In this document: positions 1 to 7,670 of the stretch, in pieces
Layout of the letters: each line of letters opens with the position of its first letter
Numbering within the stretch: position 1 is the stretch's first letter
Assembly: GCF_006363815.1 (NCBI RefSeq)
Contig: NZ_RRYT01000019.1
Coordinates: 25,184-89,183 of the forward strand
Reading direction: 5' to 3'
DNA: 64,000 nt
Source: Thermomonospora catenispora
GTDB taxonomy: Bacteria; Actinomycetota; Actinomycetes; Streptosporangiales; Streptosporangiaceae
Notes under the pieces: model-generated
Seen by the model: only the letters and a program-made list of their open reading frames with translations
Told to the model about the DNA's origin: nothing
Databases searched by the model: none
Made by a program: the position numbers and the translations under genes

Positions 1-692
1 GTCAACGACCGCGAGGCCACCCCGCCTCCGACCTGTGGTCCCTGGGGGCCACCCTCTACGCCGCCGTCGAGGGGCACCCTCCCTTCAGCGGCTCGACCCC
101 CGCGGCCCTGCTTCTGGCCGTCTCCCGCGGCAAGCCCGCCCCCGCCCAGCGCGCCCGGCTCCTCAAGCCCGTGCTGCGCGACCTCATGCAGGTCGCCCCG
201 GAGCGGCGCCCCACCGCGGCCGACACGGCCGCCGCCCTGTCCGCCCTGGCCGGCCCGGCCACCATGTCGCTTCCTCCCGCCACCGAGCCCGCCCTGTCCC
301 GCGGCGCCTTCGGCCCGGCCGCCAGGCCGCGACGCCCGTCCCGCCGCGCCGTCCTCACCGCCTTCGGGGTCGTCGGCCTCGCCGCGGCCGTGCCGGTCAC
401 CTGGCATGTCCTCACCCGCGAGGACGCTCCCCTTCCCGGCCACGCCGAGAGCGTCGGAGCGCTCGCCTTCAGCCCCGACGGGAGGATCCTCGCCACCGGC
501 GGCAACGACGAGACCGTCCGGCTGTGGGACGTCGGCAACGGCGGGCGGATCGGAGACCCCCTCCAGCACGACAGCGACGTCACCTCGGTCGCCTTCAACC
601 GCGACGGGGTCCTCGCCACCGCCTGCAGCAACGGCGCCGTCCGCCTGTGGAGGCGGGACAGTCCGCCTCTGAAGGGCCTCTCACTGGTGTAG
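1..692 (+). CDS. Ser/Thr protein kinase with C-terminal WD40 repeats (5' truncated by window edge)
   Basis: The frame beginning at base 3 is open from the window edge to a TAG at 690-692, so only the last 229 residues are seen. They start in kinase subdomain IX (SDLWSLGATLYAAVEG), followed by the kinase C-lobe, a Pro/Ala-rich linker, one hydrophobic membrane segment (AVLTAFGVVGLAAAVPVTW) and two WD40 repeats ending VRLWDV and VRLWRR. It is a membrane-anchored eukaryotic-type kinase with an external propeller. Only two repeats are present where complete WD40 propellers usually have about seven blades, so the 3' end may be truncated; the catalytic residues lie outside the window. Confidence 0.8.
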   Translation, partial: QRPRGHPASDLWSLGATLYAAVEGHPPFSGSTPAALLLAVSRGKPAPAQRARLLKPVLRDLMQVAPERRPTAADTAAALSALAGPATMSLPPATEPALSRGAFGPAARPRRPSRRAVLTAFGVVGLAAAVPVTWHVLTREDAPLPGHAESVGALAFSPDGRILATGGNDETVRLWDVGNGGRIGDPLQHDSDVTSVAFNRDGVLATACSNGAVRLWRRDSPPLKGLSLV

Positions 693-815
693 GTCTCTGC
701 GGCCGAAGGCCATGGGCCGGGACGACCGTCGTCTCGCCGGGGGGCGGCCCGCCCCAGGGCACGGCCGTTCGCCGACGGTCGGCTCGCCCGTTCCGCGGCC
801 GGGGGGAGGCGCCGG

Positions 816-1268
816 TCAGGCGGTGGCCGGGGCGGTGAAGACGGCGTGGACGGTGCGGGAGGCGGGGGTTCCGGTCCACGACCAGGAGGCGGCGAGGGCG
901 GCGACGGTGAGCAGGCCGCGGCCGGACTCGGCCAGAGCGTCCGGGTCGTCGGAGTCGGCGAGGGGGCGCATGCGCGGCTCGGTGGGGCCGCCCTGGTCGG
1001 TGACCGAGACGGTCACCTCGTCGGGGGCGCGACGGATCTCGACGGTGAAGCGGCCGCCGGCCTTACCGGAGCGGGTGTGGCGCAGGGCGTTGGCGGCCAG
1101 CTCGTTCAGCACCAGCAGCACATCGTCCAGGGCCGGGAAGCCGGCCAGCAGGCGGGCGACGAAGGCGCGGGCGGCGCGGACCTGGACGTCCTGGCCGGGA
1201 AAGGTGCGCCGCCAGCACATGGACGGAACCGGCTCGGCGTGCGCGGGGACGGCGACGGGCAGCGGCAT
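816..1268 (-). CDS. ATP-binding protein of the RsbW/anti-sigma regulatory type
   Basis: A 150-residue single-domain GHKL ATPase (HATPase_c_2). The N box is visible as LNELAANALRHT, and a G-box-like stretch (ALAESGRGLLTVAALA) follows. The ATG at 1268 is chosen because GAAAGGAG lies just upstream; a longer 172-residue frame has no ribosome site. Proteins of this type often bind partner regulators or sigma/anti-sigma factors. In actinomycetes they frequently sit beside XRE-DUF5753 and DUF397 genes as a whiJ/abaA-like set, and here both of those partners are broken about 1 kb away. The actual partner is unknown. Confidence 0.75.
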   Translation of the reverse strand: MPLPVAVPAHAEPVPSMCWRRTFPGQDVQVRAARAFVARLLAGFPALDDVLLVLNELAANALRHTRSGKAGGRFTVEIRRAPDEVTVSVTDQGGPTEPRMRPLADSDDPDALAESGRGLLTVAALAASWSWTGTPASRTVHAVFTAPATA

Positions 1269-1364
1269 CGGTCTCCTTTCCGGGCGGTGGGTGAACGGTG
1301 GGGGGCGATGGCCGGAGCGGTGCGGGCGGCGCATGGCGGACCGGTGGTCCGCGGGGCGCGGGCG

Positions 1365-1841
1365 TCACGGGGTGGGGTCATCGGACGGCTCCTGTTCGGC
1401 GGGCGGCCGGTGGGAGTGGTCGAGAAGCCTGGCCAGGAGGTCGTGGGCCTTGGCGATGCGATCGCAGGCGAAGCCGCGTTCGCGGGCGTGGACCACCTGG
1501 GAGGTGGTCCACGGTCCGTAGACGTTGATGACGGCCTGCAGGTAGCGGATGAAGACCGCGAGTTCGGCGGCGTGCTCGAGGGCGTGGGGCGGCTCGAGCC
1601 GCCGGGGTGGGGACGCGGACGCCGGGGGGTGGCCGCCGGGGTGCGGTGGCTCGGCCTGAGGAGAGGGGCCGGGCGGGCGGGAGGGTTCCCCGGCGTCAAG
1701 CGGGGCGGGGCCGGACCGGTCCTCGTCGGGCGGTGAAGGGGCGGGCCGCTCGGTCAGGCCCCGGGTTCCGCCGCCCGGGGGTCGGGCGGGACGGGCGGGA
1801 GGTCCGGGGGCGCGGACGCCGGGCTTCTGGGGCGTCGTCAT
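1365..1841 (-). CDS. hypothetical protein, proline-rich N terminus
   Basis: A 158-residue protein whose first ~85 residues are Pro/Ala/Gly-rich and probably disordered. The compact helical C-terminal part (ELAVFIRYLQAVINVYGPWTTSQVVHAR) looks folded. It lies 96 bp upstream of the RsbW-like ATPase on the same strand, so the two may be cotranscribed. I recognise no enzymatic motif. The start is uncertain because the only upstream purine run is weak, and a shorter protein limited to the C-terminal domain is possible. Confidence 0.5.
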   Translation of the reverse strand: MTTPQKPGVRAPGPPARPARPPGGGTRGLTERPAPSPPDEDRSGPAPLDAGEPSRPPGPSPQAEPPHPGGHPPASASPPRRLEPPHALEHAAELAVFIRYLQAVINVYGPWTTSQVVHARERGFACDRIAKAHDLLARLLDHSHRPPAEQEPSDDPTP

Positions 1842-2317
1842 GGCCGCTCGCCCGTCGTGACCGCTCCGCCCGGAGCGGCCGTCGCCGGGATGCGCCGGGG
1901 CGTCCCGCTCCGGTGGAACGAGGCGGAGGCCGGGCGCGGAAGTGCGCAGAAGGCGGGACGCGGAACGGACGCCGAACGCGGCGGGGCGGCGGCCCGGTGG
2001 AGCGGGGTCGGGACATGCGAATGAGGCGGGAGCTGCGGCGAGGCGATGAAGGTCGTCCGCGGTCGGCGTGAGCGGCGGGACGGAATGAGACCGTCGGGGA
2101 ACGACGATCGTGCAAGGCGTGCGGGATATGCGGCCGGGGTGGTCCGGTCAAGGCACCGGCCGAGGTCGCGACGCCAGGGCCTCGGCACGCCGCCAGAAAT
2201 GATCATGCCATTGTCCCTTCTTCACGAGCTGTTGATTTCCCTCGTCAAGAGTGGCGTTGCGACTTACCCCTGAGGACACCGAACGCGTGCACCCCGCCTC
2301 GACAAGCCCTCCCGGCA
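1842..2317. other. 476-bp stretch without a supported gene
   Basis: All open frames here are low-complexity Arg/Gly-rich reading frames without a ribosome site. From about 2190 the base composition shifts toward A/T, marking entry to the eroded accessory segment. It probably carries the promoters for the flanking divergent units, but I see no convincing -35/-10 pair. Confidence 0.4.
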
Positions 2318-2864
2318 ATGTGTACGCGGAAGTGCGCCCCGATGACGGCGAACCGCATGACGCCCCGACCGTTCCTTGCTAGGGAGATTGGGCGAGCACG
2401 TGAGACAAAAGGAATGAGCCGGGACGAACCAGAGCAATCAGTGTTCGTGTCCGAGTCGCTGGTGCGCGCATGGGAGTCGGGGCGGCGCATTCCGCAGCCG
2501 AACCACCCGGCGAGGGCCGAAGGCATCCTGGGGACCGGCGGGCTGTTCACCCGGATGCGGGAGGAGCTCGTTCAGAACGAGCCGCCGCCGGGGCGCATGG
2601 GGCGCCGGCGGGAGAGCGAGGAGGCGACCCCCGCCCTGTGGCATGAGCCGCCGCTGACCCCGGCCTGGCCGGCGGCTTCGCCGTAGCCGCGATGAACGGC
2701 AGCGAATACGCCTATGTGGACGATGCGTTCAACGGCGACGTCCTGGAGCGCCCAGAAGACGCGGCCGCCATGAAGCGAACCGGGAAACACTCCGTGCAGA
2801 AGCTCTCCCGGCGAATCAGCCGATCGCGCTTTCGGCAAAGGCGGCTGAAAAATGGACGCAGTGA
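2318..2864 (+). pseudogene. degraded XRE-family regulator with DUF5753 (whiJ-like)
   Basis: The N-terminal helix-turn-helix remains (FLAREIGRARETKGMS, then SESLVRAWESGRRIPQP), but the frame ends at 2686. About 130 residues of the DUF5753 middle are missing. The C-terminal part resumes at 2692 in another frame (AYVDDAFNGDVLERPED), then shifts again near 2783, where ACCTGGGAA-like sequence has lost one T. It continues as ETLRAEALPANQ and ends with AEKWTQ at a TGA (2862-2864), the usual DUF5753 ending. An internal deletion plus two frame changes make this a clear pseudogene. Its stop overlaps the start of the downstream DUF397 remnant, as in intact pairs. Confidence 0.75.
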
Positions 2865-3114
2865 CGCACTGGCACATACCAGCCACAGCGGAAACGGCGG
2901 GGCGACGTGCGTCGAGTCGGCGCGTACCCGCCACGAGGCGGCCGCCTAGGACTCCAAGGACCCCGGCGACGGAGCACTCAGATTCTCCCCTGGCATGTTC
3001 TGCATGCCACTGACGGACACCAAGTCCGGCAAATACGACCTCCGACTTCACCGAACGCCAACGGCGGCCACCCAGAGAACAGAAGGCGCCGGACAGCGCA
3101 CCGAAGCAGCGTGA
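2852..3114 (+). pseudogene. degraded DUF397 protein (abaA-like partner of the XRE regulator)
   Basis: An ATG at 2852 overlaps the TGA of the regulator, the usual coupled arrangement. The family motifs are visible but split over frames: a start reading MDAVTHW, a frame change near 2871, then TSHSGNGGATCVE, an in-frame TAG at 2947, then DSKDPGDGALRFSPG and KSGKYDL. Intact DUF397 proteins are about 60-70 residues and contain SxHSxxGGxCVE and RDSKDPxxPxLxF motifs in one frame. The frameshift and nonsense codon indicate decay in parallel with the neighbouring regulator. Confidence 0.7.
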
Positions 3115-3803
3115 CCCTGCTCTCCGCTCCGCCGACGGCAGCCTTATGAAACCTGCGCGCATCCCGCGAGATAACGGCCTGAGACCTTGGGAACGCAATG
3201 GCGAAATGCCGAGGATCCCGACCGAGGCGTTCGGCGCACGCTGACAGGCGTTGAGTCCGGCAGGCACGACCACCCGACAGCAAAACGCTCCCGGAACCCT
3301 TGCCAGGACATTTATTTTCTCGGGACGAACGAACACAACAAACGTCTCTTTTTGAAATCCATGTAGACCGGTGAGATGCCTCCGGATGACACACCCTGGC
3401 CAATGCAGTCAGGATCGAAAGAGTCTGAACGGCACTTGCATGAAGCAAGCACGCGGCGCATCACGGTCTCTAGACCGCCTCTGACGAACCGGATGGGCTT
3501 CTTTGCCGACCCTCTTTGGGGCTGACCTCAAGCCTACGTGTGCGGCTCTGCAGGGCTGACCGCCCGACCGCCCCGACCAAACCCCTCAAGGCCAGCCGAC
3601 CCGCTGGGCACCCTCCACCGACCGCTCTGACGGTTGGCTTTTGCAGGCTCCTTCCACGCCAACAGATGTCACCCCTCGAACAGCCTTTCCCTCCAGACCA
3701 CTGCATGCAGCCGGGCCGGCCTATTGATTTCGTCAGGCCGTTCTCCGCAACAGCTCGATCACCGCCACCTCTCATCTTGACGAAAGGTGCACAATCACAT
3801 GAC
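3115..3803. other. 689-bp AT-richer intergenic stretch
   Basis: No gene is supported. Composition is clearly lower in GC than the rest of the window, with runs such as TTTATTTTC and CTTTTTGAAATC near 3310-3355. Two short perfect inverted repeats occur: CTTGC/GCAAG near 3436-3450 and GGTCT/AGACC near 3467-3478. It probably contains the promoter of the HNH gene and reads as foreign or eroded DNA. The open frame upstream of 3804 lacks coding character. Confidence 0.4.
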
Positions 3804-4763
3804 GTGAAGGCCTACGTTGGTGTTACAGACGGTGAGTGGTACCGGTTCCTGTCCTCGCGCCCTGAACTGAGCGAGATCAACTTCTGGCGTCCGTCCGGCA
3901 AGCAGTCCTTCAGAGTTCTCCAGCCCGGCGAGCCGTTCTTCTTCAAGAGTCATTATCCAGAGAACTCCGTGGTCGGCGGTGGTTTTTACAGCGGGTTCGC
4001 CAAGCTTCGTATATCAGAGGCGTGGGAGCTCTTCGGCGAAGGCAACGGAGTCGAGAGCCTGGCCGCGATGCGGGAGAGAATAAAGATCTATCGCAGGGAG
4101 CCGATCAGTCCGCATGAGGATCCGGTGATCGGATGCATCCTGATCCGCGACCCGCGTTTCTTTCCAGAAGGTCAGCTGGCGGCACCTCCCCCGGATTTCG
4201 CTTCCAACATCGTTCAGGGGAAAGGCTATGACCTGTCTGCCAGCCCGCCTACCAGCCCGGTTGCCTCATACTTCGAAGGGCTTCTTGCACGGCTCCTCGA
4301 CCGCCGCGTAGAGATTGACTTCAGCGAGCCGTGGCACCGCTCCGGACCGGTCTACGGCGATCCGCGGCTGGTCCCCCAACGTCTCGGCCAACAAGCCTTC
4401 AAGGCCGTCGTGCAGCATGCCTACGGGCACCGATGCGCCATCACCGGAAGCAAGATAAGACCAGCGCTCCAAGCCGCACACATACGTCCGCTGTCCCAGG
4501 GCGGCGACCACAGGATCGACAACGGCCTGCTGCTTCGTTCGGACGTCCACACGCTGTTCGACCGAGGGTATCTGAGCGTGGACCCCGACTATCGGCTCTT
4601 GGTGAGTCCGCGTCTGCGGGAGGAGTTCGGCAACGGCGATTGGTTCTACGAACGGTCCGGCCGGCATATCTCCGTGCCCGAGCGTCGTGCCGACCGCCCG
4701 AGCCGGAAGTTCCTGGAATGGCATAACGAGAACGTGTTCCGGGCTCCTGACCGCGATCCGTGA
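3804..4763 (+). CDS. HNH endonuclease, predicted restriction-type (PF13391-like)
   Basis: A 319-residue protein. The N-terminal ~190 residues are a conserved but uncharacterised domain (VKAYVGVTDGEWYRFL at the start). The C-terminal part is an HNH_2 nuclease: CAITG at Cys211, AAHI at His226, then NGLLL and the closing HTLFDRG, giving the His-Asn-His metal-binding set. Similar proteins are annotated as predicted restriction endonucleases acting on DNA. The GTG at 3804 is chosen because homology-like sequence begins there; AAAGGTG sits 14 nt upstream, which is long. Codon use is less GC-extreme than in neighbouring genes and the gene sits among degraded genes, which suggests recent acquisition. 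Confidence 0.75.
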   Translation: MKAYVGVTDGEWYRFLSSRPELSEINFWRPSGKQSFRVLQPGEPFFFKSHYPENSVVGGGFYSGFAKLRISEAWELFGEGNGVESLAAMRERIKIYRREPISPHEDPVIGCILIRDPRFFPEGQLAAPPPDFASNIVQGKGYDLSASPPTSPVASYFEGLLARLLDRRVEIDFSEPWHRSGPVYGDPRLVPQRLGQQAFKAVVQHAYGHRCAITGSKIRPALQAAHIRPLSQGGDHRIDNGLLLRSDVHTLFDRGYLSVDPDYRLLVSPRLREEFGNGDWFYERSGRHISVPERRADRPSRKFLEWHNENVFRAPDRDP

Positions 4764-4911
4764 GATGAGTGCGCGGCTGCCGCCTCCGCCCGGCGGCTTC
4801 CTTGTGCCGGGCGGAGGTCAGCCGCATCAGGCCTCTTCAATCCGTCGTCTTCGTGGGCGGTCTACGAGGTCGCGACCGGGAGCAGCGGCCCTCAAGGCGT
4901 CACTGGGGTCG

Positions 4912-5178
4912 GTGACCGATGTCTCCCAACGGGTGGACCCCTACTTCGTCCGGCTGCGCACCGACCTCACTCCGCAGATGTGGCGGGCCGCCCGGGACGC
5001 CGCCCGGGAACGGCTGTGCCTGCCGGAGGTCGACGGCAAGGCCCTCGACGGGTTGAAGTTCTCCACCGCCCTCCCCCGGCATCTCGCCGAGGCCACCCTG
5101 GCGGCCCGGCTGGCCGATCTCGACGGCGCCCATCTCCTGCTGGAGGAGCCCCAACGCTTCACCCGCCCGGTGCCGTGA
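4912..5178 (+). pseudogene. 3' fragment resembling the tail of a large DEAD/DEAH (Lhr-like) helicase
   Basis: About 88 residues from a GTG at 4912 to TGA, including TPQMWRAARDAARERLCLPEVDGKALDGLKFS and then LAEATLAARLADLDGAHLLLEEP. This resembles the extreme C terminus of large actinobacterial DEAD/DEAH helicases as I recall them, but no helicase motif is left. There is no clear ribosome site, so it is more likely a 3' remnant than a functional gene. It follows the HNH nuclease on the same strand, and the two may be leftovers of one acquired module. The residue runs above are from adjacent positions around 4960-5160. The family call is tentative. Confidence 0.4.
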
Positions 5179-5506
5179 GCCTTCGGCCGGGGCCCGGGGA
5201 CGGAACCGACCGATCGGCGCCACGGGTCATCCGTCCGCGGGCGGCCTGCGAGAGCGGCGCCGTCCTGCCGGATGCGGAGGCGCCGGCCGGAGATCGAGCG
5301 GCCACGGCGTCGTCCGGTGGGACGGGTGCTGCGGGCGTCGTCCGCTGAGGCGGCGCGCGCCGGGCCCGCTCCGGTCGTCCGGCCGGCGTCGCCCGCCGGG
5401 TTCTGCGGCGGAACCCGTAGGAGGTGCCGCTCCCCGCCTTTCGGGAAGGCCTCTCCCCGGCATCCGCGAAATCGGCCGTCTCCGGACGGTAGTGCCCGAA
5501 AGGGAC

Positions 5507-5535
5507 TTGACGCATAATCTTTGCAGCCGTAGCGA
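5507..5535 (+). promoter_or_regulatory. putative promoter for the DUF3237/CocE pair
   Basis: TTGACG at 5507-5512 is followed after 17 bp by TAGCGA at 5530-5535, about 40 bp before the ATG at 5576. A second -10-like hexamer, TAGAGT, lies at 5543-5548. The rest of the 5179-5575 gap (397 bp) shows no gene. Confidence 0.4.
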
Positions 5536-5575
5536 TTGTGCATAGAGTCTGTCAGGCCCGGACGAGGGGAACGAG

Positions 5576-6025
5576 ATGGAGCTCCAGCCGCTGGCCACGT
5601 TCCGGGTCGAGCTGGCCCCCGTCCTGCACGTCGGACGGACGCGGTGGGGCGACCGGCGGGTGATCGGCATCGTCGGCGGGTCGTTCAGCGGACCGCGGTT
5701 GAACGGCGAGGTGCTGCCCGGCGGCGCGGACTGGCAGGTCGTCCACGAGGACGGGAGCGCCAGCATCGACACCCGCTACACCCTGCGCACCCACGACGGG
5801 GCCCTGCTGTACATCCAGACCCAGGGGGTGCGGCACGGGCCTCCGGAGGTGATGGCGCGGCTGGCCGCCGGGGAGGACGTCGACCCGGCCGAGTACTACT
5901 TCCGGTTGTTCATCCGGTTCGAGACCGGCTCGCCCGACTACGCGTGGCTCGGTCGCACCCTGGCGGTCGGCACCGGGCGGCGCGAGCCGAACGCGGTCGT
6001 CTACGACGCCTTCACCTTGACCTGA
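5576..6025 (+). CDS. DUF3237 family protein
   Basis: A 149-residue protein spanning the whole DUF3237 barrel-like domain: GGSFSGPRLNGEVLPGG near residues 34-50, the ALLYIQTQGVRHGPP core, and a C-terminal YFRLFIRFET segment. Length matches the family. AGGGGAACGAG directly precedes the ATG. The function of the family is not established. It is 27 bp upstream of a CocE-type hydrolase on the same strand and probably cotranscribed, so a role in catabolism of the same ester or amide substrate is plausible but unproven. Confidence 0.8.
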   Translation: MELQPLATFRVELAPVLHVGRTRWGDRRVIGIVGGSFSGPRLNGEVLPGGADWQVVHEDGSASIDTRYTLRTHDGALLYIQTQGVRHGPPEVMARLAAGEDVDPAEYYFRLFIRFETGSPDYAWLGRTLAVGTGRREPNAVVYDAFTLT

Positions 6026-6052
6026 TCCCCCGCCCCCGAGGAGGCCGCGCCC

Positions 6053-7645
6053 GTGACCGAGCTGAACCGTCCCGCCGTGCCGGTCGTCACGGTGCTGGAC
6101 CAGCCGATCGAGATGCGCGACGGGACGATCCTGCGCGCCGACGTGCACCGGCCCGCCGAGGGCGGCCCCCACCGCACGGTGCTGGTGCGCAACCCCTACG
6201 GGGAGCCGCTGTTCCGCCGGGTGCCGATCGTCCCCTACCTGCACGCGGGGCTGGCGGTGGTGCTGCAGCACTGCCGGGGACGGGGCAGCAGCGACGGGGA
6301 GTTCGCCCCGTGGGTGGACGAGGGACGCGACGGGGTGGACACCGTCGAGTGGATCGTCTCCCAGCCGTGGTCCAACGGCGAGGTGGTGGCCGCGGGCACC
6401 TCGTATCTGGCCGGGTGCGCGCTGCAGCTGGCCTCCCGGCGGCCCCCGGCGCTGAAGGCCGTGGCGGCCGCGATGACCCCGTACGACTTCTATGACGGGC
6501 TGAAGTACCACGGGGGCGCGTTCGCGCTGGGGTCGGCGTTCCACTGGGGCGCCCTGCAGGGGATGCTCGGCGCGCTGCACGCGGCGGCGGGCGGGGAGGA
6601 CGCCGGCGACCGGTTCGGGGCGCTGCTGCCGGTGCTGGCCGACCCCGACTCCGCCCTGCGGACGCTGCCGCTCCGGGACATGCCCGGGGTGTCGCAGGCG
6701 TTCCCCTTCTGGCGCGACTGGGTGGACCATCCCGAGCGGGACGAGTACTGGGAGGGGCTGGCCGAGACGCTGCGCCACGACCGGATCGAGGTGCCGGTGC
6801 TGCACACCGCCGGGTGGTTCGACGTGTTCCTGCGCGGCACCCTGGAGAACTTCCGGCGCATCCCCGGCGGCCGGCTGATCATCGGGCCGTGGACGCACCT
6901 GTCCCAGGAGGCCGGCGTCGGGGAGCTGAACTTCGGTTTCGGCGCCTCGGCGCAGGCGGTGATGCTGGAGGCCGAGCAGATCGCCTTCCTGACCGGGCGC
7001 ACCGAGGGCCCGAAGGTCAAGTACTTCACCATGGGCGTCAACGCCTGGCGGGAGGCCGAGTCCTGGCCGCCGCCCGGGGTCGTGCCCACGCGGTACTACC
7101 TGCACTCCGGGGGGCTGCTGTCGCCCGAGGCCCCGGCGGCCGACGCCGAGCCGTCCCGTTTCGTGCACGATCCAAACGACCCGGTGCCCACCTGCGGCGG
7201 GCCGCTGCTGCTGCCCGACCCGGTCAACGTCGGTCCCCGGGATCAGCGGGCGGTGGAGGAGCGGCCGGACGTGCTGTGCTTCACCACGCCCGTGCTGGAG
7301 CGGGACGTGGAGGTGACCGGGCCGCTGGAGGTGGTGTTGCACGCCGCCACCTCGGCGGCCTCCGGGAGCGACTGGACGGCCAAGCTGGTGGACGTGCATC
7401 CGGACGGGCGGGCGATGAGCGTGATCGACGGCATCGTGCGCTCCCCCGGCGGCCGGCTGCGGCATGAGATCGATCTGGCGGCCACCAGCCTGACGTTCCG
7501 GGCGGGGCATCGGATCCGGGTGGAGATCGCCTCCTCCAACTTCCCGCGCTTCGACCGCAATCCGGCCGCCGAGCGGGCCGAGCAGACGGTCTTCCACGAC
7601 GCCGCCCGGCCCTCGTGGATCACCCTGCCGATCATGGGCGGGTGA
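6053..7645 (+). CDS. CocE/NonD family hydrolase (X-Pro dipeptidyl-peptidase S15-like)
   Basis: A 530-residue alpha/beta hydrolase with the C-terminal jelly-roll domain of the S15/CocE group. The nucleophile elbow is GTSYLAG with Ser117; the acid and base are likely in AGWFDVFLRG and GPWTH. The tail holds the usual RVEIASSNFPRFDRN motif of the C-terminal domain. It hydrolyses ester or amide bonds; relatives range from cocaine esterase to acylases, so the substrate cannot be read from the sequence. A GTG start at 6053 with GAGGAGG upstream fits best. No signal peptide is visible, so it should be cytoplasmic. Confidence 0.85.
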   Translation: MTELNRPAVPVVTVLDQPIEMRDGTILRADVHRPAEGGPHRTVLVRNPYGEPLFRRVPIVPYLHAGLAVVLQHCRGRGSSDGEFAPWVDEGRDGVDTVEWIVSQPWSNGEVVAAGTSYLAGCALQLASRRPPALKAVAAAMTPYDFYDGLKYHGGAFALGSAFHWGALQGMLGALHAAAGGEDAGDRFGALLPVLADPDSALRTLPLRDMPGVSQAFPFWRDWVDHPERDEYWEGLAETLRHDRIEVPVLHTAGWFDVFLRGTLENFRRIPGGRLIIGPWTHLSQEAGVGELNFGFGASAQAVMLEAEQIAFLTGRTEGPKVKYFTMGVNAWREAESWPPPGVVPTRYYLHSGGLLSPEAPAADAEPSRFVHDPNDPVPTCGGPLLLPDPVNVGPRDQRAVEERPDVLCFTTPVLERDVEVTGPLEVVLHAATSAASGSDWTAKLVDVHPDGRAMSVIDGIVRSPGGRLRHEIDLAATSLTFRAGHRIRVEIASSNFPRFDRNPAAERAEQTVFHDAARPSWITLPIMGG

Positions 7646-7670
7646 GCGCCGTCGGCCCTCGGTCTCGCCG

